DNA from: Runella zeae DSM 19591
Lineage (GTDB): Bacteria; Bacteroidota; Bacteroidia; Cytophagales; Spirosomataceae
NCBI RefSeq assembly: GCF_000423565.1
Contig: NZ_AUIF01000043.1
Location: 39,139-103,138 of the forward strand
Length of the DNA: 64,000 nucleotides
Reading direction: 5' to 3'
The position numbers and the translations under genes were made by a program. A model generated the notes under the pieces. That model was not told where the DNA came from. It saw only the letters and a program-made list of their open reading frames with translations, and did not search any database. Positions 37,467 through 46,670 of the stretch are shown here, piece by piece (within the stretch, counting starts at the first letter, position 1; each line of letters begins with the position of its first letter).

Positions 37467-38423
37467 ATGGCTATTTCATTCCTTCAAAGACATGAAATCT
37501 CTACTGCCCAATGGAACCAATTCATTGATACCTCCCCTCAGCGTATTGTATATGCCTACACTTGGTACTTAGACGTAGTATCGCCCCAATGGGGTGCCTT
37601 GGTCATTTCTCAAAATGGCAGTTGGCAAGCGGTCATGCCGCTTCCTATTCGTCGAAAATGGATGACACGCGTCATCCAACAGCCTTTCTTTTGTCAATTA
37701 TTGGGTATTTTTACACATCCCAACCATTGTACCGAAGAGTTTACCTCGCTATTTCTCCAGCAACTTCCCGCTTATTTTGGGTATATTTCAATTTATACAG
37801 GACGTCTAGGAGCCCCTTTTATAAACCCGGGTAGCTACGATATCCGTACTCATTTCAACTATCTTTTGTCGCTGCATGCTCCTTACGAACTGATTCGTGA
37901 AGGATATTCCCGCGACCGACGTATCAATCTTGCACGTGCCCAAAAAAACGAATGGCAATTGGAAGAGAGCCTAGATATTGTCCCTCTTCTTCGGCTTTTT
38001 AAAGAAAATCATGCTTCCAACATTGAAGGAGGCGTAGCCGATGCTGCTTATGAATTATTGAAAAACGTATTTGCGGTTTTATTAGAAAAAAATGCGGCGA
38101 GGCTGCTATATGCTACCAAAAACAATCAAATAGAGGCAGGCGCTTTGTTTGCCATTTCTGAAAATCGCATTATTTATTTGTTTAATGCGGCCTCTCCCCT
38201 AGGCCGAAAAGGAAATGCTCGTACTTGGCTTATTGATTATATTATTCAGCAATACGCCAATCGCCCTGTTGTATTTGATTTTGAAAGTCCAGAAATTCCT
38301 TCAATTGAGGCCTTTTACAAAAGTTTTGGAACCTACCCAGAAATATACCATTCACTTAGGCTCAATCAGCTGCCCTTTCCACTACGCCAAATTCAGCATT
38401 ATCGCTTAAAAACAAAAAAGTGA
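37467..38423 (+). CDS. GNAT/FemAB-like acyltransferase
   Basis: The 318-residue protein has two GNAT-like halves. The N-terminal half has YAYTWYLDVVSPQWGALV and MPLPIRRKWM, and the C-terminal half has HFNYLLSLHAPYELIREGYSRDRRINLARAQKNEW, then GALFAISENRIIYLFNAASPLGRKGNARTWLIDYII. This is the arrangement of FemAB-like or peptidoglycan-type aminoacyl or acetyl transferases. The substrate is unknown. ATG 37467 is used. The stop codon lies inside the following terminator. Confidence 0.6.
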   Translation: MAISFLQRHEISTAQWNQFIDTSPQRIVYAYTWYLDVVSPQWGALVISQNGSWQAVMPLPIRRKWMTRVIQQPFFCQLLGIFTHPNHCTEEFTSLFLQQLPAYFGYISIYTGRLGAPFINPGSYDIRTHFNYLLSLHAPYELIREGYSRDRRINLARAQKNEWQLEESLDIVPLLRLFKENHASNIEGGVADAAYELLKNVFAVLLEKNAARLLYATKNNQIEAGALFAISENRIIYLFNAASPLGRKGNARTWLIDYIIQQYANRPVVFDFESPEIPSIEAFYKSFGTYPEIYHSLRLNQLPFPLRQIQHYRLKTKK

Positions 38424-38457
38424 AATACGAAAAGTTACCCTTTTCGTATTTCACTTT
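38417..38457. terminator. Bidirectional terminator
   Basis: AAAGTGAAATACGAAAAG and CTTTTCGTATTTCACTTT form a perfect 18-bp stem with a 5-base loop. A-rich and T-rich flanks on both sides suit termination of both convergent genes. It includes the stop codon of the GNAT/FemAB-like gene. Confidence 0.85.
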
Positions 38458-38496
38458 TATATCAATTCTTGGTAAAAATACCAAGTTTAGTTCTGC

Positions 38497-38958
38497 CTAT
38501 GACAACGGAGGAATACGCAACACTTGACCTGGGTAAATTTTGTCAGGATGGCTTAACATTGGGCGGTTAGCTTCAAAAATAATGTTGTATTTCTGAGGAT
38601 CGCCATAATACTTTGCCGCAATTTTAGAAAGCCAATCGCCTTCTACAACTGTGTGGTATTGGGCTTCTGGCGCAGGAGTAGCTACGACCAAATTGTTATC
38701 AACCGCTTCTACACCTTCTACATTTCCTACGGCTAAAGCAAGCTTTTCGGCGTCTTCTTGGGTAGCTACTTCACCCTCCAAAATAACCGTTTGTCCTGAT
38801 ACCTTAACAATAAGCTTATTGTAAGCCAAACCAAGTGTTTTAACGTGCTGAAGCAACGCACTCGCTTTTAATTCAGCTACCTTTTCGGGTGCTGCTGTTG
38901 GTTCCTCTTTTCCAAAGAGTTTTTCACCTACGCCTTTAAAAAATGACATTAATCCCAT
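38497..38958 (-). CDS. BON + LysM protein (Kbp/YgaU-like)
   Basis: A protein of 153 residues: a short N-terminal segment (FFKGVGEKLFGKEEP), a BON domain at about 40-93 (IVKVSGQTVILEGEVATQEDAEKLALAVGNVEGVE) and a C-terminal LysM domain at about 100-150 (YHTVVEGDWLSKIAAKYYG, IYPGQVLRIPP). This domain order and size match Kbp/YgaU, a cytoplasmic potassium-binding protein of E. coli. There is no signal peptide, which fits Kbp rather than a cell-wall protein. Confidence 0.85.
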   Translation of the reverse strand: MGLMSFFKGVGEKLFGKEEPTAAPEKVAELKASALLQHVKTLGLAYNKLIVKVSGQTVILEGEVATQEDAEKLALAVGNVEGVEAVDNNLVVATPAPEAQYHTVVEGDWLSKIAAKYYGDPQKYNIIFEANRPMLSHPDKIYPGQVLRIPPLS

Positions 38959-39084
38959 GATTGAAAAAGATTTTGTTTAATTTTTGAAAAAAAGTTAATT
39001 TGACAAGACCCAAATCTAAGTTTTTTTTGAGTGCTTGCAAACCCTTAGACTACTATTTCACCATTAAGTCACATATCCTCTATC

Positions 39085-40077
39085 ATGAAAGTTTCATTTT
39101 TTAGTACAAAATCTTACGACCGAGAATTTTTTGAACGATTTAACACCTCTCACGAGATTACTTTTTTTGATACGCACCTTAGTCTTGAAAGTGCTCTTTT
39201 GGCCAAAGGAAGTGACGGAGTGTGCGTATTTGTGAATGACCAACTCACCTCCGAAATCATCCACAAACTTCACGAAATAGGCGTTAAAATCATTGCACTC
39301 CGCTGTGCCGGTTTCAATAATGTAGTACTCGATACCGCCCAAAAACTAGGTATAGCCGTAGTAAGAGTACCGGCTTATTCTCCTCAGGCCGTAGCCGAGC
39401 ATGCGGTAGCACTCATAATGGCCCTCAATCGTAAAACTCACAAAGCCTACAACCGCGTAAGAGAAGGCAACTTCTCCCTCGAACGCCTCACGGGATTTGA
39501 TATTTATGGAAAAACAATCGGGGTGATAGGTACTGGAAAAATCGGCAATGCTTTTGCCCGAATCATGTTAGGTTTTGGCTGTAAAGTTTTGGCTTATGAT
39601 TTGTACCCTTCTGCTGACTTAGAAGCGATGGGGGTGTCTTATGTATCGCAAAACGAGCTCCTCAGCTCTTGCCATATCATATCACTTCACTGTCCACTTA
39701 CCCCCGAAACTCACCACCTTATCAGTACCGATACTTTGAGGCTTATGAAGCCCAATGCCATGCTCATCAACACGAGCCGAGGGGGGCTCATCAATACCAA
39801 AGCCGTAATCAATGCCCTAAAAACAGGACAGCTAGGGTATCTGGGAATTGATGTCTACGAGCAAGAAGCCGATCTTTTCTTTAAGGATTTGTCGGAGTAT
39901 GTTATCCAAGATGATATGTTGCTACGGCTAATGTCTTTTCCGAATGTGTTGATTACGGCTCATCAGGGCTTTTTTACGGAAGAAGCACTAAGTGAAATCG
40001 CCAAAGTCACTTTACAAAACCTCAGTGATTTTGAATCTGGACATCTCAATCCTGCTACCACTTTGGTGGGTGGCTGA
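39085..40077 (+). CDS. D-lactate-dehydrogenase-like 2-hydroxyacid dehydrogenase
   Basis: A protein of 330 residues of the D-isomer 2-hydroxyacid dehydrogenase family, LdhA group. It has the Rossmann motif GVIGTGKIGNAFARIM near 148, the substrate Arg in NTSRGGLINT near 231, an acidic partner in GIDVYEQEADLFF near 260 and the catalytic His in VLITAHQGFFTEEA near 295. The GGLINTKAV and YEQE features are typical of fermentative D-lactate dehydrogenases, which reduce pyruvate with NADH. Other 2-keto acids are possible. Confidence 0.85.
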   Translation: MKVSFFSTKSYDREFFERFNTSHEITFFDTHLSLESALLAKGSDGVCVFVNDQLTSEIIHKLHEIGVKIIALRCAGFNNVVLDTAQKLGIAVVRVPAYSPQAVAEHAVALIMALNRKTHKAYNRVREGNFSLERLTGFDIYGKTIGVIGTGKIGNAFARIMLGFGCKVLAYDLYPSADLEAMGVSYVSQNELLSSCHIISLHCPLTPETHHLISTDTLRLMKPNAMLINTSRGGLINTKAVINALKTGQLGYLGIDVYEQEADLFFKDLSEYVIQDDMLLRLMSFPNVLITAHQGFFTEEALSEIAKVTLQNLSDFESGHLNPATTLVGG

Positions 40078-40221
40078 TTGTAGACAACAAATAAATTTTA
40101 TGAGCTATTGAGAAATAGCACAAAGTTGGTACCAAGAAGCAGTGGAGTAAAAGTAGTAAAGTTGCATCTTTACGGGATAAAGTATTAATTACGCCAAACT
40201 TTCTAACCTTATTCCTAAAAA

Positions 40222-40920
40222 ATGCACTCTTCTCCTTTTATGGGCGAGCTTCTTGGCACCCTTGTGTTGATTTTGTTGGGCAATGGTGTCGTTGCCAATG
40301 TAGTACTCAAAGATACGAAAGGCCACAACAGTGGCTGGATTGTCATTACGGCAGGTTGGGCTTTTGCCGTTACCATTGCCATCTTTGTCTCCAAGGCGTT
40401 TGGTGGCTATGATGCTCATCTCAATCCTGCTGTTACGATTGGACTGGCCATTGCCAAAAACGAATACAGCAAAGTCATCGATTATGTAAGTGCCCAAATG
40501 ATTGGTGCCTTTTTAGGGGCTACTTTGGTATGGTTGTATCATTTGCCTCATTATGCCAAAACCGAAGACAAAGGAGCTAAATTAGCAACCTTTGCCACCG
40601 ACCCAGCCATTGCCTCGGGAGGCTCCAATTTTTTTAGTGAAGTGATAGGGACTATTGTGCTTTTGGTGGGTATCAAAGGCATTGGAGCTGTTACGACGGG
40701 CTTAGGTCCTTTTGCGGTGGGTATCTTGGTATGGGCGATTGGCTTATCATTGGGCGGTACTACGGGCTATGCTATCAATCCTGCTCGTGACTTAGGGCCG
40801 CGCATAGCTCACGCTATTTTGCCAATAAGTGGTAAAGGAAGCTCACATTGGGAGTACGCTTGGGTACCTGTTGCAGGGCCTATTACGGGAGCTATTTTGG
40901 CGGGATTACTTCTTTTATAA
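40222..40920 (+). CDS. MIP-family channel, aquaglyceroporin type
   Basis: A protein of 232 residues with six membrane helices and two half-helix NPA motifs, at residues 68-70 (HLNPAVTIG) and 186-188 (INPARDLGPR). The Asp after the second NPA-Arg is the hallmark of glycerol facilitators (GlpF) over water-only aquaporins. It should let glycerol and similar small polyols cross the inner membrane. No glycerol kinase gene is next to it. Confidence 0.9.
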   Translation: MHSSPFMGELLGTLVLILLGNGVVANVVLKDTKGHNSGWIVITAGWAFAVTIAIFVSKAFGGYDAHLNPAVTIGLAIAKNEYSKVIDYVSAQMIGAFLGATLVWLYHLPHYAKTEDKGAKLATFATDPAIASGGSNFFSEVIGTIVLLVGIKGIGAVTTGLGPFAVGILVWAIGLSLGGTTGYAINPARDLGPRIAHAILPISGKGSSHWEYAWVPVAGPITGAILAGLLLL

Positions 40921-40990
40921 TCCTTATGAGCAAGTACTAAAACAACGCTTTTGGTCGTATCTTTGGAGCTTTTAACCAAAAATACGATTC

Positions 40991-41701
40991 ATGAAATCTT
41001 TTATATTGCTTATTATCAGCAGCTTATTGTTTATTATACAAGCTTGTAGTTTTTCGTCAGAGGCTCAGCTCGAAAAAGGAAAATTGTTGATGAAAGAAGG
41101 AAAATTCAGGGAAGCCCTTGATTTTCTGAACAAAGCCGTAGAAAGTGACCCCAAAAATGTAGAAGCCCTCAATGCCCGTGGTGTGGTTTATTTTGAGCTT
41201 AAAGAATATACCAATGCACTTTTGGATTATGAACAAGCGCTTAAAATCAACCCTAATTATTATCGCCCTTATTACAATCGAGCATTGCTCAAAATGGCTC
41301 AAAACGACGGCAACGGCGCTTTGAAAGACTATGCTGAAGCGATTCGTCTCGACCCTAACAATGCCGAAATATACGTAAATCGAGGACAGCTCTTAGCGGC
41401 ATTGGCTCAACCCGACGCCGCTTTACGCGATTTTGAACAAGCCGTAAACTTAGACTCGACCAATGCCTTGGGTTGGTACAATCGCGGTAATGTTTTGTTT
41501 CAAAGAGAAGAATACAAAACGGCGATTGTGAGTTTTGAAAAAGCAGTAAAAGCCGATGCAAAATTTGGGAAGGCATTTCATGCCTTAGGGGTGGCACAAA
41601 TCATGGTAAATCAAAAAGAAGTAGGTTGCTTAAGCCTCAAGCAAGCCGAGCGCCTCGGCTATCCTGCGGCCAAAGCTTCTTTAGAGCAATATTGTAAGTA
41701 A
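40991..41701 (+). CDS. TPR-repeat lipoprotein
   Basis: A protein of 236 residues with a lipoprotein signal (lipobox-like IQAC near residue 17) and five to six tetratricopeptide repeats, each with the pattern LDFLNKAVESDPKNVEALNA or similar, from about residue 25 to 210. TPR lipoproteins act as scaffolds in the envelope, and the partner is unknown. It follows the aquaporin by 70 bp and may be co-transcribed with it. Confidence 0.8.
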   Translation: MKSFILLIISSLLFIIQACSFSSEAQLEKGKLLMKEGKFREALDFLNKAVESDPKNVEALNARGVVYFELKEYTNALLDYEQALKINPNYYRPYYNRALLKMAQNDGNGALKDYAEAIRLDPNNAEIYVNRGQLLAALAQPDAALRDFEQAVNLDSTNALGWYNRGNVLFQREEYKTAIVSFEKAVKADAKFGKAFHALGVAQIMVNQKEVGCLSLKQAERLGYPAAKASLEQYCK

Positions 41702-41720
41702 AACGTTGATTTCTCTCTCA

Positions 41721-41758
41721 TCAAAAAGCCCTGCCGACTGGTCGGCAGGGCTTTTTGA
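41721..41758. terminator. Bidirectional terminator
   Basis: TCAAAAAGCCCTGCCGAC and its exact reverse complement form an 18-bp stem closed by two bases. The T and A runs at the ends serve both the TPR gene and the convergent MFS gene. Confidence 0.92.
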
Positions 41759-41779
41759 TATATATATAACCTCTAAAGC

Positions 41780-42991
41780 TTAGGCAGTAGTAGTTTTGCG
41801 GCTACGCATCCAGAAATAAAGGATACCAAAAGCCACAATCAAAACCCCAGGGAATAGTGCCATAGTGCTCAAAGTAGCCTGTCCAGCGGCAAGCTCCATA
41901 GCATCGCCCGTAAGGCCTTTGGCTGTTTGCTCTGCACGGGCATCATCAATCCACTTACCAATGATAGGTTGGAAAATAGAGGTTGAAAACATCCCTACAC
42001 CTCCCAAAATTGACATTCCTAAAGCTCCACTAAGAGGCACTTTTTCGGCGATAAAACCAATCATGTTTGGCCAGAATAAAGCTACACCCATCGCAAAAAA
42101 TACAGCCGCTACATAGGCCATAGTGCCGGTTTGGGTACTAAATAGATAGATACCAATGGTGGCTAATACAGCCGAGCCTAACAAAACCCCTGTTTGGTCA
42201 AACTTGGCAACAATCGGTCCTGCAAAATACCGAATCACGGCCATAAGTCCAGTTACCAATGCCAGAATCAACATAGGGCTTGCACCTGACTTACTCATGA
42301 TAAGACCTGTCCATTGTTGAGGGCCAAACTCCGAAATCGCCGTAAGGGCCATGCACAAAAACATAAAGATGTACAAAGGCGTAAGCATGGCTTTGAAGTT
42401 TTCGCTCAACGAAGCGGCTCCTTCCACTTTGGGTTTGGGGAAAGCTTGTCCCCAAAACAAATAAGCATAAATCAATGTAGGGACAAGAATAACCCAGATT
42501 TGAGGCTGCCAGCCCGTATTGAGCTGCTTGGTCATAAACTCTGATATCAAACTACCTACTACAATCCCCCCAGGAAACCACATGTGGAATCGGTTAAGCA
42601 TTTTACTCATATCAGCTCCCGAATAGGTATCAGCAATCATCGGGTTACAGGCCGCTTCGGTACAGCCATTTCCTAATCCAATCAAAAAGGTTGAAATCAA
42701 TAATCCTGTGTACCCACCTGAGTAGATTGTAAGAAGAATTCCTAACGCGTGTGCTACAAATGCAATCTGCATGATGGTTTTAGGCCCTACAGTGTGATAC
42801 ACAAGACCACCCACAATCATGGCCAAAGGAAAACCTAAAAACCACATTGAGTTGATAAAACCAAGCTGCTCAGCGTTTAAATTAAATTCTGTTCCGAGTT
42901 GAGCCAAGATACCTGCCCTGATACTAAAAGAAAAAGCAGTAGTAATCAAAGCGAAACAACTACCATAAAACAATCTGTCTTTATTAATCAT
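41780..42991 (-). CDS. MFS transporter
   Basis: A 12-helix carrier of 403 residues. It shows MFS landmarks: SMWFLGFPLAMIVGGLVYHTVGPKTIMQI (motif A-like loop between helices 2 and 3), FLIGLGNGCTEAACNPM in helix 4, and RFHMWFPGGIVVG in helix 5. The latter two resemble sugar porters of the FucP/NanT-like and related MFS groups in Bacteroidota. The substrate is not deducible, although a sugar or sugar-acid role fits the neighbouring Gfo/Idh/MocA oxidoreductase on the opposite strand. Confidence 0.8.
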   Translation of the reverse strand: MINKDRLFYGSCFALITTAFSFSIRAGILAQLGTEFNLNAEQLGFINSMWFLGFPLAMIVGGLVYHTVGPKTIMQIAFVAHALGILLTIYSGGYTGLLISTFLIGLGNGCTEAACNPMIADTYSGADMSKMLNRFHMWFPGGIVVGSLISEFMTKQLNTGWQPQIWVILVPTLIYAYLFWGQAFPKPKVEGAASLSENFKAMLTPLYIFMFLCMALTAISEFGPQQWTGLIMSKSGASPMLILALVTGLMAVIRYFAGPIVAKFDQTGVLLGSAVLATIGIYLFSTQTGTMAYVAAVFFAMGVALFWPNMIGFIAEKVPLSGALGMSILGGVGMFSTSIFQPIIGKWIDDARAEQTAKGLTGDAMELAAGQATLSTMALFPGVLIVAFGILYFWMRSRKTTTA

Positions 42992-43298
42992 GATTTTTTA
43001 AAGGTTTGGTTTAAGACTAAAGAGTATAATGCTTGTTACAGTCTGCAAAGTAACACCTATGTTTTTTTTACCCACAATTTCGTGAGAAAAAAGCCTTTTT
43101 TTACTTTTACTCCCAAAGCGTCTTTTGAAGAAAATAAAAAAATAACCAAGATAGGGGTATGAAAGTAAGTCAACAAAAGTAGGTAAGTTGATACCTTCAA
43201 AATTCAAGTTATCACAAGAAGCTTACTTTTACTATAAGTTTATTATTTCAAAATATCGCTAACGTATTAAAAACCAACATCTAAAAATCCATTAAAAT
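42992..43298. other. Divergent intergenic region
   Basis: A 307-bp AT-rich region between the MFS gene and the Gfo/Idh/MocA gene. No hairpin, coding frame or clear promoter box is recognised. Confidence 0.4.
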
Positions 43299-44447
43299 AT
43301 GTCACGTAAAATCAGAATGGGGATGGTCGGAGGAGGTCGTGGAGCCTTTATTGGGGGCGTTCATCGTATTGCTGCGGCTATCGACGGCGAAATCGATTTG
43401 GTCTGTGGGGCTTTTAGCTCCACACCCGAAAAGTCAAAAGCATCGGGCGAAGATCTCATGCTCGACCCCGCACGTTGCTACGGCGATTTCAAAGAAATGA
43501 TTCAAAAAGAAAAACGCCGCAAAGACCGCATGGACGTAGTCTCGATTGTAACCCCCAATCACATGCACTTTGCGCCGGCTAAAATGGCCCTCGAAAATGG
43601 CTTCCATGTTATCTGTGATAAGCCCGTTACGTTTTCGTTGTCGGAGGCCAAAAAATTGAAAGAAATCATTGCCAAAACGGGTCTCACCTTTGCCCTTACC
43701 CATAATTATACGGGCTATGCCATGGTCAAAGAAGCACGTGCCCTTATCCAAAGCGGAGCGATTGGCACGATTCGTAAGGTGATTGTGGAGTATCCGCAGG
43801 GGTGGCTGTCGTTTCCGATTGAGCGCGAAGGTGCCAAACAAGCCGAATGGCGCACCGACCCCAAACGTTCGGGTATCGCAGGGGCAGTGGGCGACATAGG
43901 CACGCACGCCGAAAACTTGGCCGAATACATTACAGGTTTAAAAATCACCGAACTTTGCGCCGACGTAAGCCGGGTCGTAGAAGGTCGGGTACTCGACGAT
44001 GACGCCAACGTACTTCTTCATTTCGACAATGGTGCCAAAGGTATTCTTCACTGTAGCCAAATTGCTAATGGAGACTGGAATGGCCTCAATATCAGAATAT
44101 ATGGAGAGCTAGGAAGCCTACATTGGCAGCAAGAGACACCCCAATACCTCCACCACAAAAGCACCGAAGGCTATCAAATTTACCAACCTTCCGTAGGTAA
44201 ACTTTCGGATTCGACCAATGCGCATACTCGTATTCCATTTGGTCACCCTGAGGGATATTTGGAGGCTTTTGCTAATATCTATCGCAACTTTGCCCGCACT
44301 GTTCGCAAACGAATGAACGGTGAAGAACCCAATGAATTTGATTTGGATTTTCCTACTATTGATGACGGTATCCGAGGAATGCAGTTTGTCGAAACAGTCA
44401 TTGCTTCTGGTAAAGCTAACCAAAAATGGGTGAAGTTTAAGAGCTAA
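43299..44447 (+). CDS. Gfo/Idh/MocA-family oxidoreductase
   Basis: A protein of 382 residues. The N-terminal Rossmann fold has MVGGGRGAFIGGVHRIAAA, and the CDKPVTFS element near residue 108 is the family Lys-Pro motif. The C-terminal alpha/beta domain contains GDIGTHAENLAEYITGL with a probable active His near 205. These enzymes oxidise or reduce sugars and inositols with NAD(P). No Tat leader is present, so this member is cytoplasmic. The divergent MFS carrier may import its substrate. Confidence 0.85.
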   Translation: MSRKIRMGMVGGGRGAFIGGVHRIAAAIDGEIDLVCGAFSSTPEKSKASGEDLMLDPARCYGDFKEMIQKEKRRKDRMDVVSIVTPNHMHFAPAKMALENGFHVICDKPVTFSLSEAKKLKEIIAKTGLTFALTHNYTGYAMVKEARALIQSGAIGTIRKVIVEYPQGWLSFPIEREGAKQAEWRTDPKRSGIAGAVGDIGTHAENLAEYITGLKITELCADVSRVVEGRVLDDDANVLLHFDNGAKGILHCSQIANGDWNGLNIRIYGELGSLHWQQETPQYLHHKSTEGYQIYQPSVGKLSDSTNAHTRIPFGHPEGYLEAFANIYRNFARTVRKRMNGEEPNEFDLDFPTIDDGIRGMQFVETVIASGKANQKWVKFKS

Positions 44448-44454
44448 AAAATCA

Positions 44455-44485
44455 GAGGTAGGGTAGACAATTTCTACTCTACCTC
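44455..44485 (+). terminator. Hairpin after the oxidoreductase gene
   Basis: GAGGTAGGGTAG and CTACTCTACCTC pair over 12 bp with one wobble and a 7-base loop. There is no strong T run, so termination efficiency is uncertain. Confidence 0.55.
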
Positions 44486-44540
44486 CCATAACTCAGCGCG
44501 AGAGAAAGCATATCAATGGCCCATTATTTTTATTCTAAAA

Positions 44541-45131
44541 ATGAAAACCACTGAAGTTCATCAGGAAGAACACCACCTTTGGGAGAGGCTCAAAGACGGT
44601 GATACTGATGCCTTTGGTAAAATTTCTACCCAATATTATCGCTTACTTTTTGATTATGGACGCAAATTCACTAAAGACCGTGAACTTATCAAAGATGTTA
44701 TTCAGGATGTATTCTTACTGATTTGGCAGAAAAGAGCTCATATTGATACTGACGAAAATGTGAAAGTATATCTTCTTAAGATTGTTCGAAATCGGCTTTT
44801 TAAAGAACTCCAAAAACAACAACTCAGAGCCTCAGAAGACTATTTTGATTATCTCGAAATCACGGATTCGGAAGAGACATTGATCATCTCCCAAGAATCA
44901 ACTCAAAACATCATTAGTAAACTTAACCTTCACGTCAAAAACTTACCAAAAAGACAGCAAGAGGTACTTTTTTTGAAATTTTATGATAATCTAAGCAATG
45001 AAGAGATTGCAGAGATTATGAATATCAATCGCCAATCGGTCGCCAATCTTCTTTACAATGGCCTCAGACTACTTAAAACTCGCCTATTTTTTTCAATCAT
45101 AGGTTTTTTGTTGATGCTTCTTCTTTTTTGA
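44541..45131 (+). CDS. ECF-type RNA polymerase sigma factor
   Basis: A protein of 196 residues with sigma region 2 at about 25-95 (LFDYGRKFTKDRELIKDVIQDVFLLIWQKR) and region 4 at about 130-180 (LPKRQQEVLFLKFYDNLSNEEIAEIMNINRQSVANLL). No region 3 is present, which defines the ECF class. It precedes a FecR-like anti-sigma gene and a SusC/SusD pair, the standard trans-envelope signalling layout in Bacteroidota. The C-terminus ends in a hydrophobic stretch (FFSIIGFLLMLLLF), seen in a subset of these sigma factors. Confidence 0.9.
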   Translation: MKTTEVHQEEHHLWERLKDGDTDAFGKISTQYYRLLFDYGRKFTKDRELIKDVIQDVFLLIWQKRAHIDTDENVKVYLLKIVRNRLFKELQKQQLRASEDYFDYLEITDSEETLIISQESTQNIISKLNLHVKNLPKRQQEVLFLKFYDNLSNEEIAEIMNINRQSVANLLYNGLRLLKTRLFFSIIGFLLMLLLF

Positions 45132-45351
45132 GAAATCGTTGTGATTCCTTCCCTCTAACTTTCTTCTAAAAGCACCGTTCTTCTTTTCCAAACACTATTT
45201 TATATTCGATAGGTCCTAAGGTGACAAAGGTTAATAATTTCATAACCCCTAAGAAGAATTAGGATGCTAAAATTTTTTCGTGCTTTGATGAGTATTACTA
45301 CATCACTTGTGGATATACCTTATAAGTCCACAGATAAATACTATTTTTTCT

Positions 45352-46449
45352 ATGATTGATTATAGCAAATTTAAAGTTGAAGATTTTGTTACGGATGCTT
45401 CTTTTCAGCAGTGGGTAGAGGGCACTTCGCCCCAACACACGGCTTTTTGGGAGTTTTGGGAAGAAGCGCATCCCGAAAAATCTGAAACGCTTGCCCAAGC
45501 AAGGGCTTTGCTATTAGGTCTCAAAAATCAACCTACTGCTATTAGCGATGATGAGATTTCAATAGAGGTGGAACAGATGGTAGGCTTGGTCAAAAAAAAG
45601 CCTTTTTGGGAGCGTTCGGTTTTGTATCAGTGGCAACGTATCGCAGCAGTACTTGTGGTGGTGGGAGCGATTGGCGGTTTTTGGATAAAATATCGTCCTT
45701 CAGAGATTTCGACTATGAAAACTCAAATAAAGGCATCAAAAAACCTACCCAAAAATCAAGAAGTAGAAGTCTTCAACAATACGCCCGCTGACTATACTAC
45801 TACCCTACCCGATGGAAGTACCGTTAAACTCAAAAAAGGCAGTAAAATAAGCTTTCCAGAGCGATTTTTAGGCGACAAAAGGGAAGTTTCTCTGACGGGA
45901 GAAGGCTTTTTTGAGGTTGTCAAAAAAGACAATCAGCCTTTTTATGTATATACCAATACGCTCGTTACACGGGTATTAGGGACGAGTTTCAATATCAAAG
46001 CATATTCAAAAGACCAGCAAGTAGTGGTAGCAGTCAAAACGGGAAAGGTTATGGTTTTTCCGCTTTCTGAACTGAAAAAATCCCAAAAGAATGCCAAATA
46101 TCAAGTACAAAGCTTATACCTAACCCCCAATCAGAAGGCAACTTTTGAACGTCAAAATGAAAGATTTAACAAGGCGTTAGTGGAGCAGCCGTCCATTATC
46201 ACTCAACCGACCGCGACCCCAAGTTTTGATTTTGAAAATACACCTATCAAGGAGGTTTTTGCAAGTCTAAAGAAAGCTTACAACGTAGAGATTATTTATG
46301 ATAGTGATATTATGAAAAATTGTTCGGTTACGGCCCCCTTAGGCAACGAACCTCTTTTTGTGAAGTTGGATATTATTTGTAAAACCATTGGCGCACGCTA
46401 CGAAATCGTAGAAACAAAGGTTTTTATCAATAGCCGTGGCTGCCACTAA
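45352..46449 (+). CDS. FecR-family anti-sigma factor
   Basis: A protein of 365 residues. The cytoplasmic N-terminal part (about 1-85) binds the sigma factor. One membrane helix lies near 86-105 (IAAVLVVVGAIGGFWI). The periplasmic FecR domain follows (TTLPDGSTVKLKKGSKISFP, VSLTGEGFFEV, LVTRVLGTSFNIKAY), with a DUF4974-type end (FENTPIKEVFASLKKAYNVEIIYD). It should receive a signal from the SusC STN domain and release the sigma factor. ATG 45352 is used instead of the upstream TTG. Confidence 0.9.
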   Translation: MIDYSKFKVEDFVTDASFQQWVEGTSPQHTAFWEFWEEAHPEKSETLAQARALLLGLKNQPTAISDDEISIEVEQMVGLVKKKPFWERSVLYQWQRIAAVLVVVGAIGGFWIKYRPSEISTMKTQIKASKNLPKNQEVEVFNNTPADYTTTLPDGSTVKLKKGSKISFPERFLGDKREVSLTGEGFFEVVKKDNQPFYVYTNTLVTRVLGTSFNIKAYSKDQQVVVAVKTGKVMVFPLSELKKSQKNAKYQVQSLYLTPNQKATFERQNERFNKALVEQPSIITQPTATPSFDFENTPIKEVFASLKKAYNVEIIYDSDIMKNCSVTAPLGNEPLFVKLDIICKTIGARYEIVETKVFINSRGCH

Positions 46450-46541
46450 TCTTATACTTATTTATCTATCTCTTATAAAACCTAACTAACAATCTTTAAC
46501 TGTTTTCTATGTCCCCATAACTACCTCATCTCTAAAAAGAA

Positions 46542-46573
46542 GTCGGTAATGTTGCGAGCATTACCGACCTTTT
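46542..46573 (+). terminator. Terminator or attenuator between fecR and susC
   Basis: GTCGGTAATG and CATTACCGAC form a 10-bp stem with a 7-base loop, followed by CTTTT. It separates the regulatory pair from the transporter pair, which probably has its own sigma-dependent promoter between this site and 46671. Confidence 0.75.
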
Positions 46574-46670
46574 AGCTCCCTTCCTTTATTTGTTTGCGGC
46601 AAATACCCGAAAAATCGGGTGCTGAGGGGAGTTTTTGTCCAAAAAATTGAACTTAAACCAATCCAAATGT